From Orbus hercynius (GTDB lineage Bacteria; Pseudomonadota; Gammaproteobacteria; Enterobacterales; Orbaceae), in NCBI RefSeq assembly GCF_003634275.1, contig NZ_RBWY01000001.1:351408-415407 (forward strand): DNA of 64,000 nucleotides. Reading direction: 5' to 3'. This document shows positions 8,260 through 17,442 of the stretch, one piece after another. The translations under genes and the position numbers were made by a program. The notes below the pieces were generated by a model. That model was not told where the DNA came from. It saw only the letters and a program-made list of their open reading frames with translations, and did not search any database. Position 1 is the stretch's first letter. The number at the start of each line of letters is the position of its first letter.

Positions 8260-11047
8260 GTCTAAAAAAGTCACGGTAGGTTATTGGTATTATGCTACGC
8301 TTAAAGCGGGTATAGCCTTAAAATTAGATGAAATTTTTCAAATTAAAGTAAGTGATAAAGTTGCATTTAATGGCCGTATAAAAAAAACTCAAGGTAACCA
8401 ATCTGTTTATATTAATCATCCAGGACTATTTGGCGGTGAAAAGTCAGAGGGGGGGATTCAAGGGAGTTTAGAGGTTCGTTGGGGGGGTAATAATCAACAG
8501 CCTAGTGGCATACTACAACGGTTATTAGGGAGTGATATTCCTGCAGATAGGGGATATGTATCGACTGTTTATGATGGTAAGTTAACAGCTCTAAACCCTT
8601 ATCCAAAAGCTTGGACTTATGATGTTAGGCGCTATACTTCACCATTTTATCCTGAAAAATCATTGATTTTATTGGCTGATGGTAATATTTATGCAATGAA
8701 TCCAGCTCATATGCTATGGGAAAGTTATACCGATATCGATTGGGGAAGTGGCTTATCTACCGCCGCAATAGATGAGCTTGCATTTAAAAAAGCTGCAGAT
8801 ACACTTTATGATGAAGGATTTGGGCTATGTTTAGCATGGAAAGTGAGTGATGAGCTAAAAACATTCCGGCAGCAAGTATGCGATCATATTGGTGCAAAAG
8901 TATTTACTTCGCGTAATGGGTTAATTAGTATTAAATTGATACGTGATGACTATAATGTCGATAATTTGCCTATATTTGATGAAAATTCGGGTCTATTAAA
9001 ATTAGATTATGATTCGCTTAACAATGTAACAGTGCCGTCTAAAGTTGTTGTCACTTATAAAGATGCAGTAACATTTAAAGAGCGTCCAGCAATGGCTGTT
9101 AATTTAGCGGTGGTGCAAAGTCAAGGGGGGCAGTCTGTTCAGCCGATGGATTTTAAGGGATTACCGACCGGTGAATTAGCTGATCGTGTGGCTCATCGAG
9201 AGCTCAAAATTCGTACTAGTGGCTTAAAACGCTATAATCTATCATTTGATCGTCGTGCATTTGATTTAGACATTGGTGATCCATTCATATTACGTTCCGT
9301 TGAACGCAATATCAATTCAATCCTTCGTGTTGAACGGACAGAAGAAAATTTTTTAACTGACGGTACGATAAAAATTGCCGCTATCCAAGATTTATATGGT
9401 TTACCTAAGGCGTCAATAAATACTATCCCTGCTATTGAAAAAACGGATCCAGATAATATCCCGGTTATTATTGAACAGTATAGAATTATTGAAGCACCTT
9501 ATCGAGAGTTAGCGGGGTTAATTGACCCCGCTAATCTTGAGTTATTAGATCGAACGAGTTGCTATTTCTTTGTTATTGCTGCGAGTCCGAAAGGAACGTG
9601 CCGTAATTATAATTTGGCATCTCGTGTAAAAGGAAGTATTCATTACACATTGACAGATTCTGTTGGTGATTGGTGCCCAACAGCGATAACCGAGAATGAT
9701 TTAGGTTATCTTGATAAAACGGTGTCCATAACGAATGGTATTTTACTAGAAGATGTTGAAAAAGGTATGGCGGCAATAATTAATGATGAAATCGTGCGTA
9801 TTGATGATATTGATATTGCCAATAATCGATTAACCATTTCCAGAGGGTGTGTCGATACCGTGCCACACAAACATTCTGCTAATAGTATAATCTGGTTTTA
9901 TGATGGATTTGAAGCAAGTGATACCATCGAGTATAACTCGAATTTGGATATTGAATTTAAACTTCTAAGTAATACCAGCATGGGGCAGTTAGAACAGTCA
10001 AAAGCGCCAACCCAACTATTAAAAAGCGTTGGTAGGCAGGCTAGGCCTTATCCACCGGGTAATTTTAAAATTAATGGCATTGCTTATCCTAAGCAGATTA
10101 ATTCATCGATATTGAATATTTCATGGGCGAGTCGAAACCGTTTATTACAAGCCGATAAACTTATTGATACGACATTTGGTCATACCGATACAAATGTAGA
10201 TCTCAATACATCAACGGCTTATAACTTAACCATTTTAGATAAAAATAATCATATTTTACATTCAGCCAACAATATTCATAATACATCTTATTCTTGGATT
10301 AATACAACTTCATCGCCAGTAAAGGTATTTCTTAAACTTGAAAACAATCTGCTTGATGAGGCTGGAGCAATATGGACAAATAATGGTTGTACGTTTGTAA
10401 CTGATTTAGAATTATCTTCTAAAGGCTCCCTGAAAATTGGGGAAAATAGTTATTTATCAACATCTAATGTATCAAATTTCGAAATAGGTAATCGAGATTT
10501 TACGATTGAGTTTTCGATTAAACCTGAAAAAATGGGGGAACAAGATCAAGTTATTTTCGATTTTTTCAATGGCTATTCATCTAATGGTTCAAAAGTAACG
10601 TGGCAAGTTGTGATAACAAGCTCAGGTGCTTTATCATTATGGATTAGCAATATTGGTTACTCGTTCAGTAGTCCATCAACTATTTTTGAGGCAGGTAAGT
10701 GTTACCATGTTGCTATGAGTCGAACCGATAATATGTTGAAATTTTTTATTAATGGAAAAAATGTTATGACGAAGGTATGCTCATTTTTTCTTGCCACAAT
10801 GACGCCAACCATTGGACTAGGCACGCAATTAAATAAATCATCTTCGTATCCATACGTTGGTTTAATCAATTTTGTTATTTTTACCGTTGGTATTGGTAAA
10901 TATATTCAAGATTATCAGATTGTTAATGTTAGCCCAACTTTTGATAATCAGCCGACAGAATCTGAAATGACTATCGAACTTGAGGCGGTTTGTGATGGGT
11001 TAACAAGTTATCAAAAACATCGCCATTTAGTTAACGTTATGGGCTAA
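8249..11047 (+). CDS. Phage tail tip / host specificity protein with inserted LamG-like domain
   Basis: A 932-residue tail tip protein of the lambda gpJ/TipJ class. Start chosen at ATG 8249, seven bases after AGAGGAG; a TTG at 8243 lies in the same frame. The N-terminal 600 residues hold the hub and TipJ-like parts (GSDIPADRGYVSTVYDGKL; later IRTSGLKRYNLSFDRRAFDL, DIGDPFIL). Residues about 695-890 look like a concanavalin/LamG jellyroll (FTIEFSIKPEKMGEQDQVIF, CYHVAMSRTDNMLKFFINGK). After it the sequence returns to the usual C-terminus of this family (IELEAVCDGLTSYQKHRHLV). The jellyroll thus appears inserted and may bind host surface sugar. No separate tail fibre gene follows. Confidence 0.8.
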   Translation: MGGKSKKVTVGYWYYATLKAGIALKLDEIFQIKVSDKVAFNGRIKKTQGNQSVYINHPGLFGGEKSEGGIQGSLEVRWGGNNQQPSGILQRLLGSDIPADRGYVSTVYDGKLTALNPYPKAWTYDVRRYTSPFYPEKSLILLADGNIYAMNPAHMLWESYTDIDWGSGLSTAAIDELAFKKAADTLYDEGFGLCLAWKVSDELKTFRQQVCDHIGAKVFTSRNGLISIKLIRDDYNVDNLPIFDENSGLLKLDYDSLNNVTVPSKVVVTYKDAVTFKERPAMAVNLAVVQSQGGQSVQPMDFKGLPTGELADRVAHRELKIRTSGLKRYNLSFDRRAFDLDIGDPFILRSVERNINSILRVERTEENFLTDGTIKIAAIQDLYGLPKASINTIPAIEKTDPDNIPVIIEQYRIIEAPYRELAGLIDPANLELLDRTSCYFFVIAASPKGTCRNYNLASRVKGSIHYTLTDSVGDWCPTAITENDLGYLDKTVSITNGILLEDVEKGMAAIINDEIVRIDDIDIANNRLTISRGCVDTVPHKHSANSIIWFYDGFEASDTIEYNSNLDIEFKLLSNTSMGQLEQSKAPTQLLKSVGRQARPYPPGNFKINGIAYPKQINSSILNISWASRNRLLQADKLIDTTFGHTDTNVDLNTSTAYNLTILDKNNHILHSANNIHNTSYSWINTTSSPVKVFLKLENNLLDEAGAIWTNNGCTFVTDLELSSKGSLKIGENSYLSTSNVSNFEIGNRDFTIEFSIKPEKMGEQDQVIFDFFNGYSSNGSKVTWQVVITSSGALSLWISNIGYSFSSPSTIFEAGKCYHVAMSRTDNMLKFFINGKNVMTKVCSFFLATMTPTIGLGTQLNKSSSYPYVGLINFVIFTVGIGKYIQDYQIVNVSPTFDNQPTESEMTIELEAVCDGLTSYQKHRHLVNVMG

Positions 11048-11879
11048 TGAGCGATCTTTTCCATCGTAAATAAGGTTAATCTGTGTGATTGCATATCAGC
11101 ATAATCATCATTTTAGTTATCTAAATGAGTTAGTTTTTTAGGTAATCGTTTGCTTTGTCATTTAAAAAATGGTAGCTTGTTAAGGTTAACAAAACGTACA
11201 TTTTAGTAACAATGTACATTGTATCTTTTTTTGTCATAGGTCTTAGTTGGGCTTTTTGTATCAATCATATTGCGAAATAGATTTACAACCCGAAGTTGAC
11301 TGAAAGCTGTTCATATATGTGTTTCAATTACTGTTAAATAGACTTAATAATTAATCCATTTAGTTTACTAGTTCTTTTAGTATTTATATTTACTATTGAA
11401 AAATGAAAAACAGAGATGTTAGTTATGAAGAAAAATAATTACAGAACTTCTTTTACTGAACGAAATGATATGACTATGCATTTTGATTATGGCGTAACTG
11501 ATTGTCAAAATCAGCTTATTATAATCAGGGGTATTCGTGTAGCCAATATGGTTGAAATCATCGTCTCAGAATTTAAAAATTATTGATTTATTAAATAAGT
11601 AAGATGTAGAAATTTCTATTTTGTACTATTACTCGCAGTATTAGGAGTCAACGTATAACAATTTATTTTGGGAACGCGTTGTCTTGGAGTGAGGTTTATA
11701 GTGCTATTTTGATGTGAATTTATCCTTTTTGTCTATTGTTATTAATGTATTCATGTCGCTATAAGCTGAGTGTTATCGATAATATTTAAGGTTTATAGCG
11801 TTAAATATAGTTTGCATTTATTTTCAGCTTTAACGCTGTTAATTGCATAATCACTAAAAAACATTGAAAGGTATATATT
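11048..11879. other. Gene-poor interval, probable right end of the prophage
   Basis: This 832-base AT-rich stretch separates the last tail gene from the host-type gene yghA. I see no integrase, lysis or tail fibre gene. Two copies of GTACATT occur at 11196-11202 and 11214-11220, 18 bases apart, and could belong to a transposable phage end, but I cannot define a terminus or target duplication. A short frame at 11425-11586 is listed separately. The last 100 bases probably hold the yghA promoter. Confidence 0.4.
11425..11586 (+). CDS. Possible small protein, 53 residues
   Basis: An ATG-started frame of 53 codons beginning MKKNNYRTSFTERND and ending MVEIIVSEFKNY. The region before the ATG has only a weak purine stretch (CAGAGA). 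The composition is mixed and protein-like, with a hydrophobic LIIIRGIRVANMVEIIV part, but I do not recognise it. It lies in the interval between prophage and host genes and could be a phage morphon gene or a chance frame. Confidence 0.25.
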   Translation: MKKNNYRTSFTERNDMTMHFDYGVTDCQNQLIIIRGIRVANMVEIIVSEFKNY

Positions 11880-12779
11880 ATGTCTAGCAAAAATATCTAC
11901 GAAATGCAAGATCCTCAAACTCAATTTTTTCATGATAAATTTCCTAAACAACCACAGTCACCACCAGGAATTCAATCGGAAATGCAGCCAATTCCTGACT
12001 GTGGCGAGACAAGCTATCGGGGATCAAATAAATTGGCTGGGCGTAAAGCGCTAGTGACTGGTGGTGACTCGGGAATAGGTCGAGCTGCTGCTATTGCTTA
12101 TGCAAGAGAAGGTGCTGATGTTGCTATCAATTATTTACCTGCTGAGGAAAGCGACGCGAAAGAAGTTGCTAAAATAATTGAAGCAGAAGGGCGCAAAGCC
12201 GTTCTCATACCAGGTGATCTTAGTGATGAGTCATTCAATAAAATCATGGTTGAAACGGCTCATCAAAAACTTGGTGGATTAGATATTTTAGCCTTGGTTG
12301 CAGGTAAACAGCAGGCGGTGGATGATATTTTAAATCTCACAACTGAACAGATATCGAAAACGTTTGCGATTAATGTATTTTCTTTATTTTGGACGGTAAA
12401 AGCTGCGTTACCTTATCTTCCTAAAGGCGCCACAATTATTACTACCTCATCAATACAAGCTTACCAGCCCAGCTCTATATTATTGGATTATGCTTCAACC
12501 AAATCAGCCATTATTGCTTTTAGTCGAGCATTAGCCAAACAAATATCATCCAAAGGCATTCGTGTTAACACAATAGCACCAGGACCTGTATGGACGCCAC
12601 TGCAAGTTTGTGGGGGGCAGCCACAAGCGGCAATTCCTGAGTTTGGTATGAGTACACCTCTTGCGCGATGTGGACAGCCAGTTGAATTATCCAGTTTGTA
12701 TGTTTACTTAGCATCACAAGAGTCTAGCTATATTACTGCTGAGGTTTTTGGCGTCACTGGCGGCGCACATTGTGCATAA
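11880..12779 (+). CDS. yghA: NADP-dependent aldehyde reductase YghA (short-chain dehydrogenase)
   Basis: A 299-residue cytosolic short-chain dehydrogenase. The extended N-terminus ([20 protein letters not shown]) before the Rossmann fold is characteristic of the YghA/YhdF group. The nucleotide motif TGGDSGIG is at about residues 60-67 and the catalytic Ser-Tyr-Lys set is in TTSSIQAYQ and YASTK. The unusual ALVAGKQ in place of NNAG is also found in E. coli YghA, so it is not a defect. YghA reduces short aldehydes and is linked to general stress. An AAAGG stretch lies 6 bases before the ATG. It is the first host-type gene after the prophage. Confidence 0.88.
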   Translation: MSSKNIYEMQDPQTQFFHDKFPKQPQSPPGIQSEMQPIPDCGETSYRGSNKLAGRKALVTGGDSGIGRAAAIAYAREGADVAINYLPAEESDAKEVAKIIEAEGRKAVLIPGDLSDESFNKIMVETAHQKLGGLDILALVAGKQQAVDDILNLTTEQISKTFAINVFSLFWTVKAALPYLPKGATIITTSSIQAYQPSSILLDYASTKSAIIAFSRALAKQISSKGIRVNTIAPGPVWTPLQVCGGQPQAAIPEFGMSTPLARCGQPVELSSLYVYLASQESSYITAEVFGVTGGAHCA

Positions 12780-12977
12780 TAAAGTATCAGTAATAAGCGG
12801 TTATAAAATAATACCCAACAGGATAAAGATAGGCTGAAGTCTATTGATTTAATATTATTTAGTTGGATATTACCCATTGTTTCATGTTCGAGAAGAGCGT
12901 TAATTTTCAGGGAATCTTTTAAAATATTATCTATTTTTTAAAGATCAATTATTTAAATATTTATGGAGGAGATGATT

Positions 12978-13994
12978 ATGGTAGTTGAGTGTAAAAAAAT
13001 ATCTTGGGGAAGCATCATTGCAGGGCTTTTTACTGTAATAGCCGTATCAATGCTATTATCGTTATTAGGCGCTAGTATGGGATTGGCAATGATTGAGCCT
13101 AAATCAAATGATCCTTTTAGCGGGATTGGTACTGCATTTATCATATGGACCGTTATCTCATTTATTATTAGCTTATTTCTAGGTGGATATGTTGCAGGGA
13201 GATTAGCGGCTAATACTGGGTTGATCCATGGCTTTTTAGTTTGGGCAACAACACTTGTTGTGTATTCTATCTTTTCAGCGGTGCTTGGTATTGGAATGGC
13301 AAAAATGGCGGGGAGTGTAATTAGTACTACTGGCTCAGCGGTTGGAAATATTGCATCAAATACGGGATCGATTATTGGACATAGTGCTAATCGTGCCGGC
13401 GATGCAATCAAGGATATTTTTTCAAATGTTGAAATTAATACCGATATCAATAAAATCGATGTAAAAGACAATATCAATACTGTACTTAAACAGACAGGTA
13501 TTGATACTTTACAACCTGATTATCTACAAAATCAATTAACTCAATCGTCAAAAGATATCCATAATGCAGTTAAAAGCATTGCGATGAATCCAAATGATGC
13601 TGATCAGATTCTTTCCAACTTAGATAAACAACTAAAAAAACGTGTTGATAATCTAACTGCTGATACAAACAAAGATTCAATCATTGAAGCAATTGAAAAA
13701 AATACTGATATGAATAAGCAAGAAGCAACAAAAGTCGTGGATAATTATCTGACTGCGAGAAAAAATATTCAAGACACTGTAAAAAATCGATTAAATGATG
13801 CTGAGCAAGCACTTGAAAAAGCGAAAACAGACTATAATCAATTAAAAGAACAAGCAAAAGAAAAAGCGGACCAAATTGCTTCTCAAACAGCTAAATTAAC
13901 GCTTTGGGCCTTCTTTGCATTCTTACTTGGTGCGGTATTGAGTGCTTTTGGCGGTTGTTTAGGTGTGCGTCACTCTTCGTGTCTGTTAAAGTAA
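12978..13994 (+). CDS. Membrane protein with amphipathic/coiled-coil central region, unknown function
   Basis: About 338 residues from the ATG at 12978, chosen because GGAGGAG lies 6 bases before it; the in-frame ATG at 12963 would sit before this site. Three membrane helices occupy the N-terminus (about 11-33, 51-75, 80-108), rich in Gly and Ala. They are followed by a Thr/Ser/Asn-rich amphipathic part (SVISTTGSAVGNIASNTGSI), a long charged coiled coil (about 200-310), a last helix (LWAFFAFLLGAVLSAFGGCL) and CLGVRHSSCLLK at the end. I do not recognise the family; the architecture recalls membrane proteins of general stress clusters. It follows yghA on the same strand after 183 bases. Confidence 0.7.
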   Translation: MVVECKKISWGSIIAGLFTVIAVSMLLSLLGASMGLAMIEPKSNDPFSGIGTAFIIWTVISFIISLFLGGYVAGRLAANTGLIHGFLVWATTLVVYSIFSAVLGIGMAKMAGSVISTTGSAVGNIASNTGSIIGHSANRAGDAIKDIFSNVEINTDINKIDVKDNINTVLKQTGIDTLQPDYLQNQLTQSSKDIHNAVKSIAMNPNDADQILSNLDKQLKKRVDNLTADTNKDSIIEAIEKNTDMNKQEATKVVDNYLTARKNIQDTVKNRLNDAEQALEKAKTDYNQLKEQAKEKADQIASQTAKLTLWAFFAFLLGAVLSAFGGCLGVRHSSCLLK

Positions 13995-14446
13995 CTATAT
14001 ATTTGTATTTCATGTGATAGGATTTGATTAACGCGCTGTGTTTATTAAACTCTGGTGCGATTTATATCATAGCTCCCTATCTTCAAGTGTTAAATCGCCC
14101 CCTAGTGGGGGCGATTTAATATCCCCCCCTTTGAACATCCAATCATTACACATAAAATCAGTTTATTCCATTTAACCGAAGCGCACTAAAACCTGCGCGA
14201 GAATGGGGACATTAAGTCATACTTTTATTGTTATAGGGGAAAATATATTATGGTTAAACTCTTATGAAAATAGTATTTAATCAATAAAATCACGTAATAG
14301 AAAATCGTCAACCCACTTTTAATCTGGCAGATATTGTACTTATACGAGTAACTGTCAGATTAGATTTGGGCCGCTATAGTTTAAGTTTTCTATAGCCAAA
14401 TTTTCAGAATCTTGCAAACGAAGACTAAAATTCATTATAAGCTTAG
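13995..14446. other. Intergenic interval with convergent ends
   Basis: This stretch holds the strong hairpin at 14091-14118 and an imperfect inverted repeat near 14322-14363 (AATCTGGCAG and CTGTCAGATT), which may end the LysR transcript coming from the right. I see no gene. Confidence 0.5.
14091..14118. terminator. Perfect GC-rich hairpin between convergent genes
   Basis: A 12-bp perfect stem (TAAATCGCCCCC / GGGGGCGATTTA) with loop TAGT. There is no T run on either side. It lies between the + strand membrane protein gene and the - strand LysR gene, so a bidirectional stop or transcript-end protector is likely. Confidence 0.6.
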
Positions 14447-15349
14447 CTAAATCCGTTGACTCCAGTGCTCAGTAAGATATTGTATAAAAACACTGACTCT
14501 TTGAGGAATATATTGACGTTGTTGATATAATATACTAATTGCGGCGCCAGGTTCTTGCCAATCGGGCAATAAATGGATAAGTCGTTTTTCTTGAATCTCT
14601 TTGGTGACTTCCCATGTTTCCCGTAAAGCAATGCCTTTACCAAATAAGCACCATTGCTTCAATACTTCACCACTATCACTACTTAAGTGGCCATTTACAG
14701 AAATTTTTTCTGGTTTATGATCAGCCTGTTTATGGTGTAGTACCCATTTATCTTGCCGATAACCAGGATAAGAGAAGAGTAAACATTGATGAGTTGATAA
14801 TTGTTTTGGGTGAGTTAATGCTTGATTTTTTGCCAAATATTGAGGTGAGGCGACTAAAATACGTCGATTAGTCGATAAGTGCTTTGCTATAAGATTGGAG
14901 TCAACAAGCTTACCAACTCGAATTGCGACATCAATGCCTTGAGAGTATAGATCAATAATATGATCGGTTAGTCGTAAGTTAACCCGAAGTAGAGGGTACA
15001 TCGTATGAAAAGAAGCAATAATTGGCGCAATATAATGGTGTCCCAATAATAAAGGCGCAGTAATGTTTATTGAGCCACTGAGTTTATCACAATGCTTAAT
15101 CTGAGTTTCTGCTTCATTTAGGATATCTAATGCATTACGCACACTCTCAACAAACAGCTTACCCTCATCAGTGATCTCAAGAAAACGAGTATGTCGTTTA
15201 AAAAGTTGTACATCAAGCTCTTTTTCAATTCTTGCAATTTGTTTGCTTAATGTCGCCGGTGAAATATTGTGTAGCCTTGCAGTAGCTGAAAAACTTTTAC
15301 TTTCAGCTACTGCAATTAACATAACTAAATCATTTATATTTTTTAACAT
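14447..15349 (-). CDS. LysR family transcriptional regulator
   Basis: A 300-residue regulator. The N-terminal winged helix is clear (residues 4-62: VAESKSFSATARLHNISPAT, then LSKQIARIEKELDVQLFKRH), followed by a periplasmic-binding-like effector domain (from about 88). It belongs to the CrgA/YafC-like branch by general look (DITDEGKLF-type hinge). The gene lies 63 bases downstream of an Old Yellow Enzyme on the same strand, so they may be co-transcribed and the regulator may control that enzyme. The inducing ligand is unknown. Confidence 0.85.
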   Translation of the reverse strand: MLKNINDLVMLIAVAESKSFSATARLHNISPATLSKQIARIEKELDVQLFKRHTRFLEITDEGKLFVESVRNALDILNEAETQIKHCDKLSGSINITAPLLLGHHYIAPIIASFHTMYPLLRVNLRLTDHIIDLYSQGIDVAIRVGKLVDSNLIAKHLSTNRRILVASPQYLAKNQALTHPKQLSTHQCLLFSYPGYRQDKWVLHHKQADHKPEKISVNGHLSSDSGEVLKQWCLFGKGIALRETWEVTKEIQEKRLIHLLPDWQEPGAAISILYQQRQYIPQRVSVFIQYLTEHWSQRI

Positions 15350-15412
15350 GGACTAATCACATACTAGTATTATTTGCTATGATAAAATATATTTTAGCTG
15401 AGTAAAAGATTT

Positions 15413-16603
15413 TTAAAGTTTCTTTTCATAGCCTTCCATTGGTGCGATTTGATTGAGATAGCGATTAGTTGATAAAGAGGTATCCGTAGTAAAATCCATT
15501 ACGTCACGAAATGACTCGTTAAGATATATTTGCATAGCGGGAGGAATAGCTAACTCATCCATTTCTGCTTTTGAAAGGCGATAACGAATACTTTGTGCGT
15601 CATCGTTTTCTACTTTTTGTACCCACTTAGGCTCACGAATTAATTCACGTCCCAATGCAACGAGTGGAATACCTTTATTCAAAATATTAGTGACTTCATC
15701 TGGTGTTTGAACTGAACCACCACCAATTAATGGAATACGATTATTAATAACATTAAGCATCTGTAAGATAATCGGAGATGAATCTAAATGCTCACCTATC
15801 GGTTGGCGCCATATATGACCAATCGAAGTATGTAAATAATCAATACCAGATGTAGCGAGTTTATCAACAAAGGTTAAGGTATCTTGTAATCTTATTCCAG
15901 GAGTCTCAAATTCTTCAGGTGAAAGGCGATAACCTAATAAAAATGGTTGTTTTGCTGTAGTATTGATCATGGTTTTAATTTTTTTGATCACGGCTAGTGG
16001 AAACTTCATTCGCTTCGATAAATCACCTCCCCACTGATCAGTACGTCGATTAGAATGAGGAGAAAAAAATTGTTGCAATAAATAGGTATTAGCGCCGTGT
16101 AATTCAATACCATCAAATCCGGCTTGTATTGCTAAATGTGTTGCATTAGCAAAATCTTCAATAATGGTTAGAATTTCATTTTCTGATAATGCTTTTGGTT
16201 TTTCCGCATCCGGTCTCAATGCAGCAACATCACTTGCACTCACCGTATTTATTCCACGTAGCACTTTACTATTACTCATTCTGCCAGCATGAAAAATCTG
16301 TAAAATCGCTTTGGTCCCATTTTGTTTAATTGTTTTGGCAAGTTTGGTTAATCCTGATAGATGTTGCAGTGATGAAGCACCTAATTGCCCTTCAAATCCT
16401 TTGCCTTGCTCTGTAATATATGCAACGCCAGTAATAAGCATACCCGGTCCCCCTGCACGTAATTGATAATATTTAAGTTCATCTTCAGTGATTTGACCAT
16501 TATAAAAACTACTCATAGTTGTCATCGGTGCCATAACGATTCGATTTTTGACAACGAAACCATTACTAAATGTATAGCTTGATAATAAATTTATCTTATC
16601 CAT
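15413..16603 (-). CDS. Old Yellow Enzyme family NADH:flavin oxidoreductase
   Basis: A 396-residue FMN-binding TIM barrel. Diagnostic segments are KNRIVMAPMTT near the N-terminus, LQIFHAGRMS, the substrate-binding HGAN at about residues 170-173, then YLLQQFFSPHSNRRTDQWGG, and the phosphate-binding end IGGGSVQTPDEV with VALGRELI. These enzymes reduce electrophilic alkenes or nitro compounds with NAD(P)H. No 4Fe-4S cysteines or C-terminal NAD domain are present, so it is the short type. Neighbour: a LysR regulator downstream on the same strand. An AGGAAGAG ribosome binding site precedes the ATG. Confidence 0.88.
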   Translation of the reverse strand: MDKINLLSSYTFSNGFVVKNRIVMAPMTTMSSFYNGQITEDELKYYQLRAGGPGMLITGVAYITEQGKGFEGQLGASSLQHLSGLTKLAKTIKQNGTKAILQIFHAGRMSNSKVLRGINTVSASDVAALRPDAEKPKALSENEILTIIEDFANATHLAIQAGFDGIELHGANTYLLQQFFSPHSNRRTDQWGGDLSKRMKFPLAVIKKIKTMINTTAKQPFLLGYRLSPEEFETPGIRLQDTLTFVDKLATSGIDYLHTSIGHIWRQPIGEHLDSSPIILQMLNVINNRIPLIGGGSVQTPDEVTNILNKGIPLVALGRELIREPKWVQKVENDDAQSIRYRLSKAEMDELAIPPAMQIYLNESFRDVMDFTTDTSLSTNRYLNQIAPMEGYEKKL

Positions 16604-17263
16604 TTCTCTTCCTGCTTGTAAATTTTAAAAATGATATATAGCGCATTATGCTGATAAATATTAAAAATAAAAATAGGTTAAAAGGCATAAGACTTATTCC
16701 AAATAGGCTATAACAAAATCAATCGCGGCTTAAGATAAGAGGGCAAGATTAATGTTTAATAATCAGATTAAACGACGAGTAATGGTAAAACTGGTGAGAT
16801 TGTATCATTTAGCATAACTGTGATTATTCTAGTATCACAATATTCTTAAAAATATGAATACATGGTATAAAGCATAAGGAGTTGTAGATGTTTTTACCGG
16901 CTAACCAAACCGCTTTTCGCTTCACCGTAGTCAGGCTAGAAACATCAGCCAAACTCCCAGTGTGCGCACTTGAAAATAATAAGACTACAGGCGTAAATGG
17001 GGTAATCCAGTATGTGCGCTGTGGTTATTGGTAAAGGCGATGCGCTTTAAACATGATCCAAACGTAGCAATGATTTTATCTAAAATATCGTATAAATCAG
17101 ACTCAATAAGAGAATGAGTACCGAATTAATCAAATTGAAAAATGATGTGCTTACGCGACATTAATTTTAGTATACTTCAATGCTTTATTTGGAAAAATAA
17201 CAAACGTAATGGATTAATTATATGAATGTTGTAGATATTACTAAGTAGTCCATATTAATAAAT
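16604..17263. other. Intergenic interval upstream of the flavin oxidoreductase
   Basis: 660 bases without a large gene. The first part should carry the promoter of the - strand flavin oxidoreductase. A 48-codon frame with a good ribosome binding site is listed at 16888-17034. After its TAA the same frame continues with RRCALNMIQT up to a further stop, which looks like a decayed longer frame. The tRNA genes follow. Confidence 0.4.
16888..17034 (+). CDS. Small ORF next to tRNA genes, possibly a gene remnant
   Basis: A 48-residue frame starting MFLPANQTAFRFTVVRLETS and ending VIQYVRCGYW. AAGGAG lies six bases before the ATG, a good ribosome binding site. I do not recognise a family. Because the frame resumes after the stop and tRNA genes lie 230 bases away (common integration sites), it may be a remnant of a prophage or island gene. 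It could also be a chance frame. Confidence 0.3.
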   Translation: MFLPANQTAFRFTVVRLETSAKLPVCALENNKTTGVNGVIQYVRCGYW

Positions 17264-17339
17264 TGGAGCGGGAAACGAGGTTCGAACTCGCGACCTCAAC
17301 CTTGGCAAGGTTGCGCTCTACCAACTGAGCTATTCCCGC
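17264..17339 (-). tRNA. tRNA-Gly (anticodon GCC)
   Basis: Read on the - strand it starts GCGGGAATAGCTCAGTTGGT and carries CTTGCCAAG as anticodon loop, T-loop GTTCGAA, a 7-bp acceptor stem and an encoded CCA at 17264-17266. It is 76 nt and nearly identical to E. coli tRNA-Gly(GCC). Confidence 0.97.
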
Positions 17340-17355
17340 ATAGAGATAAGATAAA

Positions 17356-17442
17356 TGGTGCCCGGGGCGAGACTTGAACTCGCACGGCCCAAAGGCCGAG
17401 GGATTTTAAATCCCTTGTGTCTACCGATTTCACCACCCGGGC
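17356..17442 (-). tRNA. tRNA-Leu (anticodon UAA)
   Basis: Read on the - strand it starts GCCCGGGTGGTGAAATCGGT and has the anticodon stem-loop GGGATTTAAAATCCC, a long variable arm (CTCGGCCTTTGGGCCG), GTTCAAG T-loop and encoded CCA. It is 87 nt, a class II tRNA like E. coli leuZ. It is 16 bases upstream of tRNA-Gly in the direction of transcription, so the two form one unit. Confidence 0.97.
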
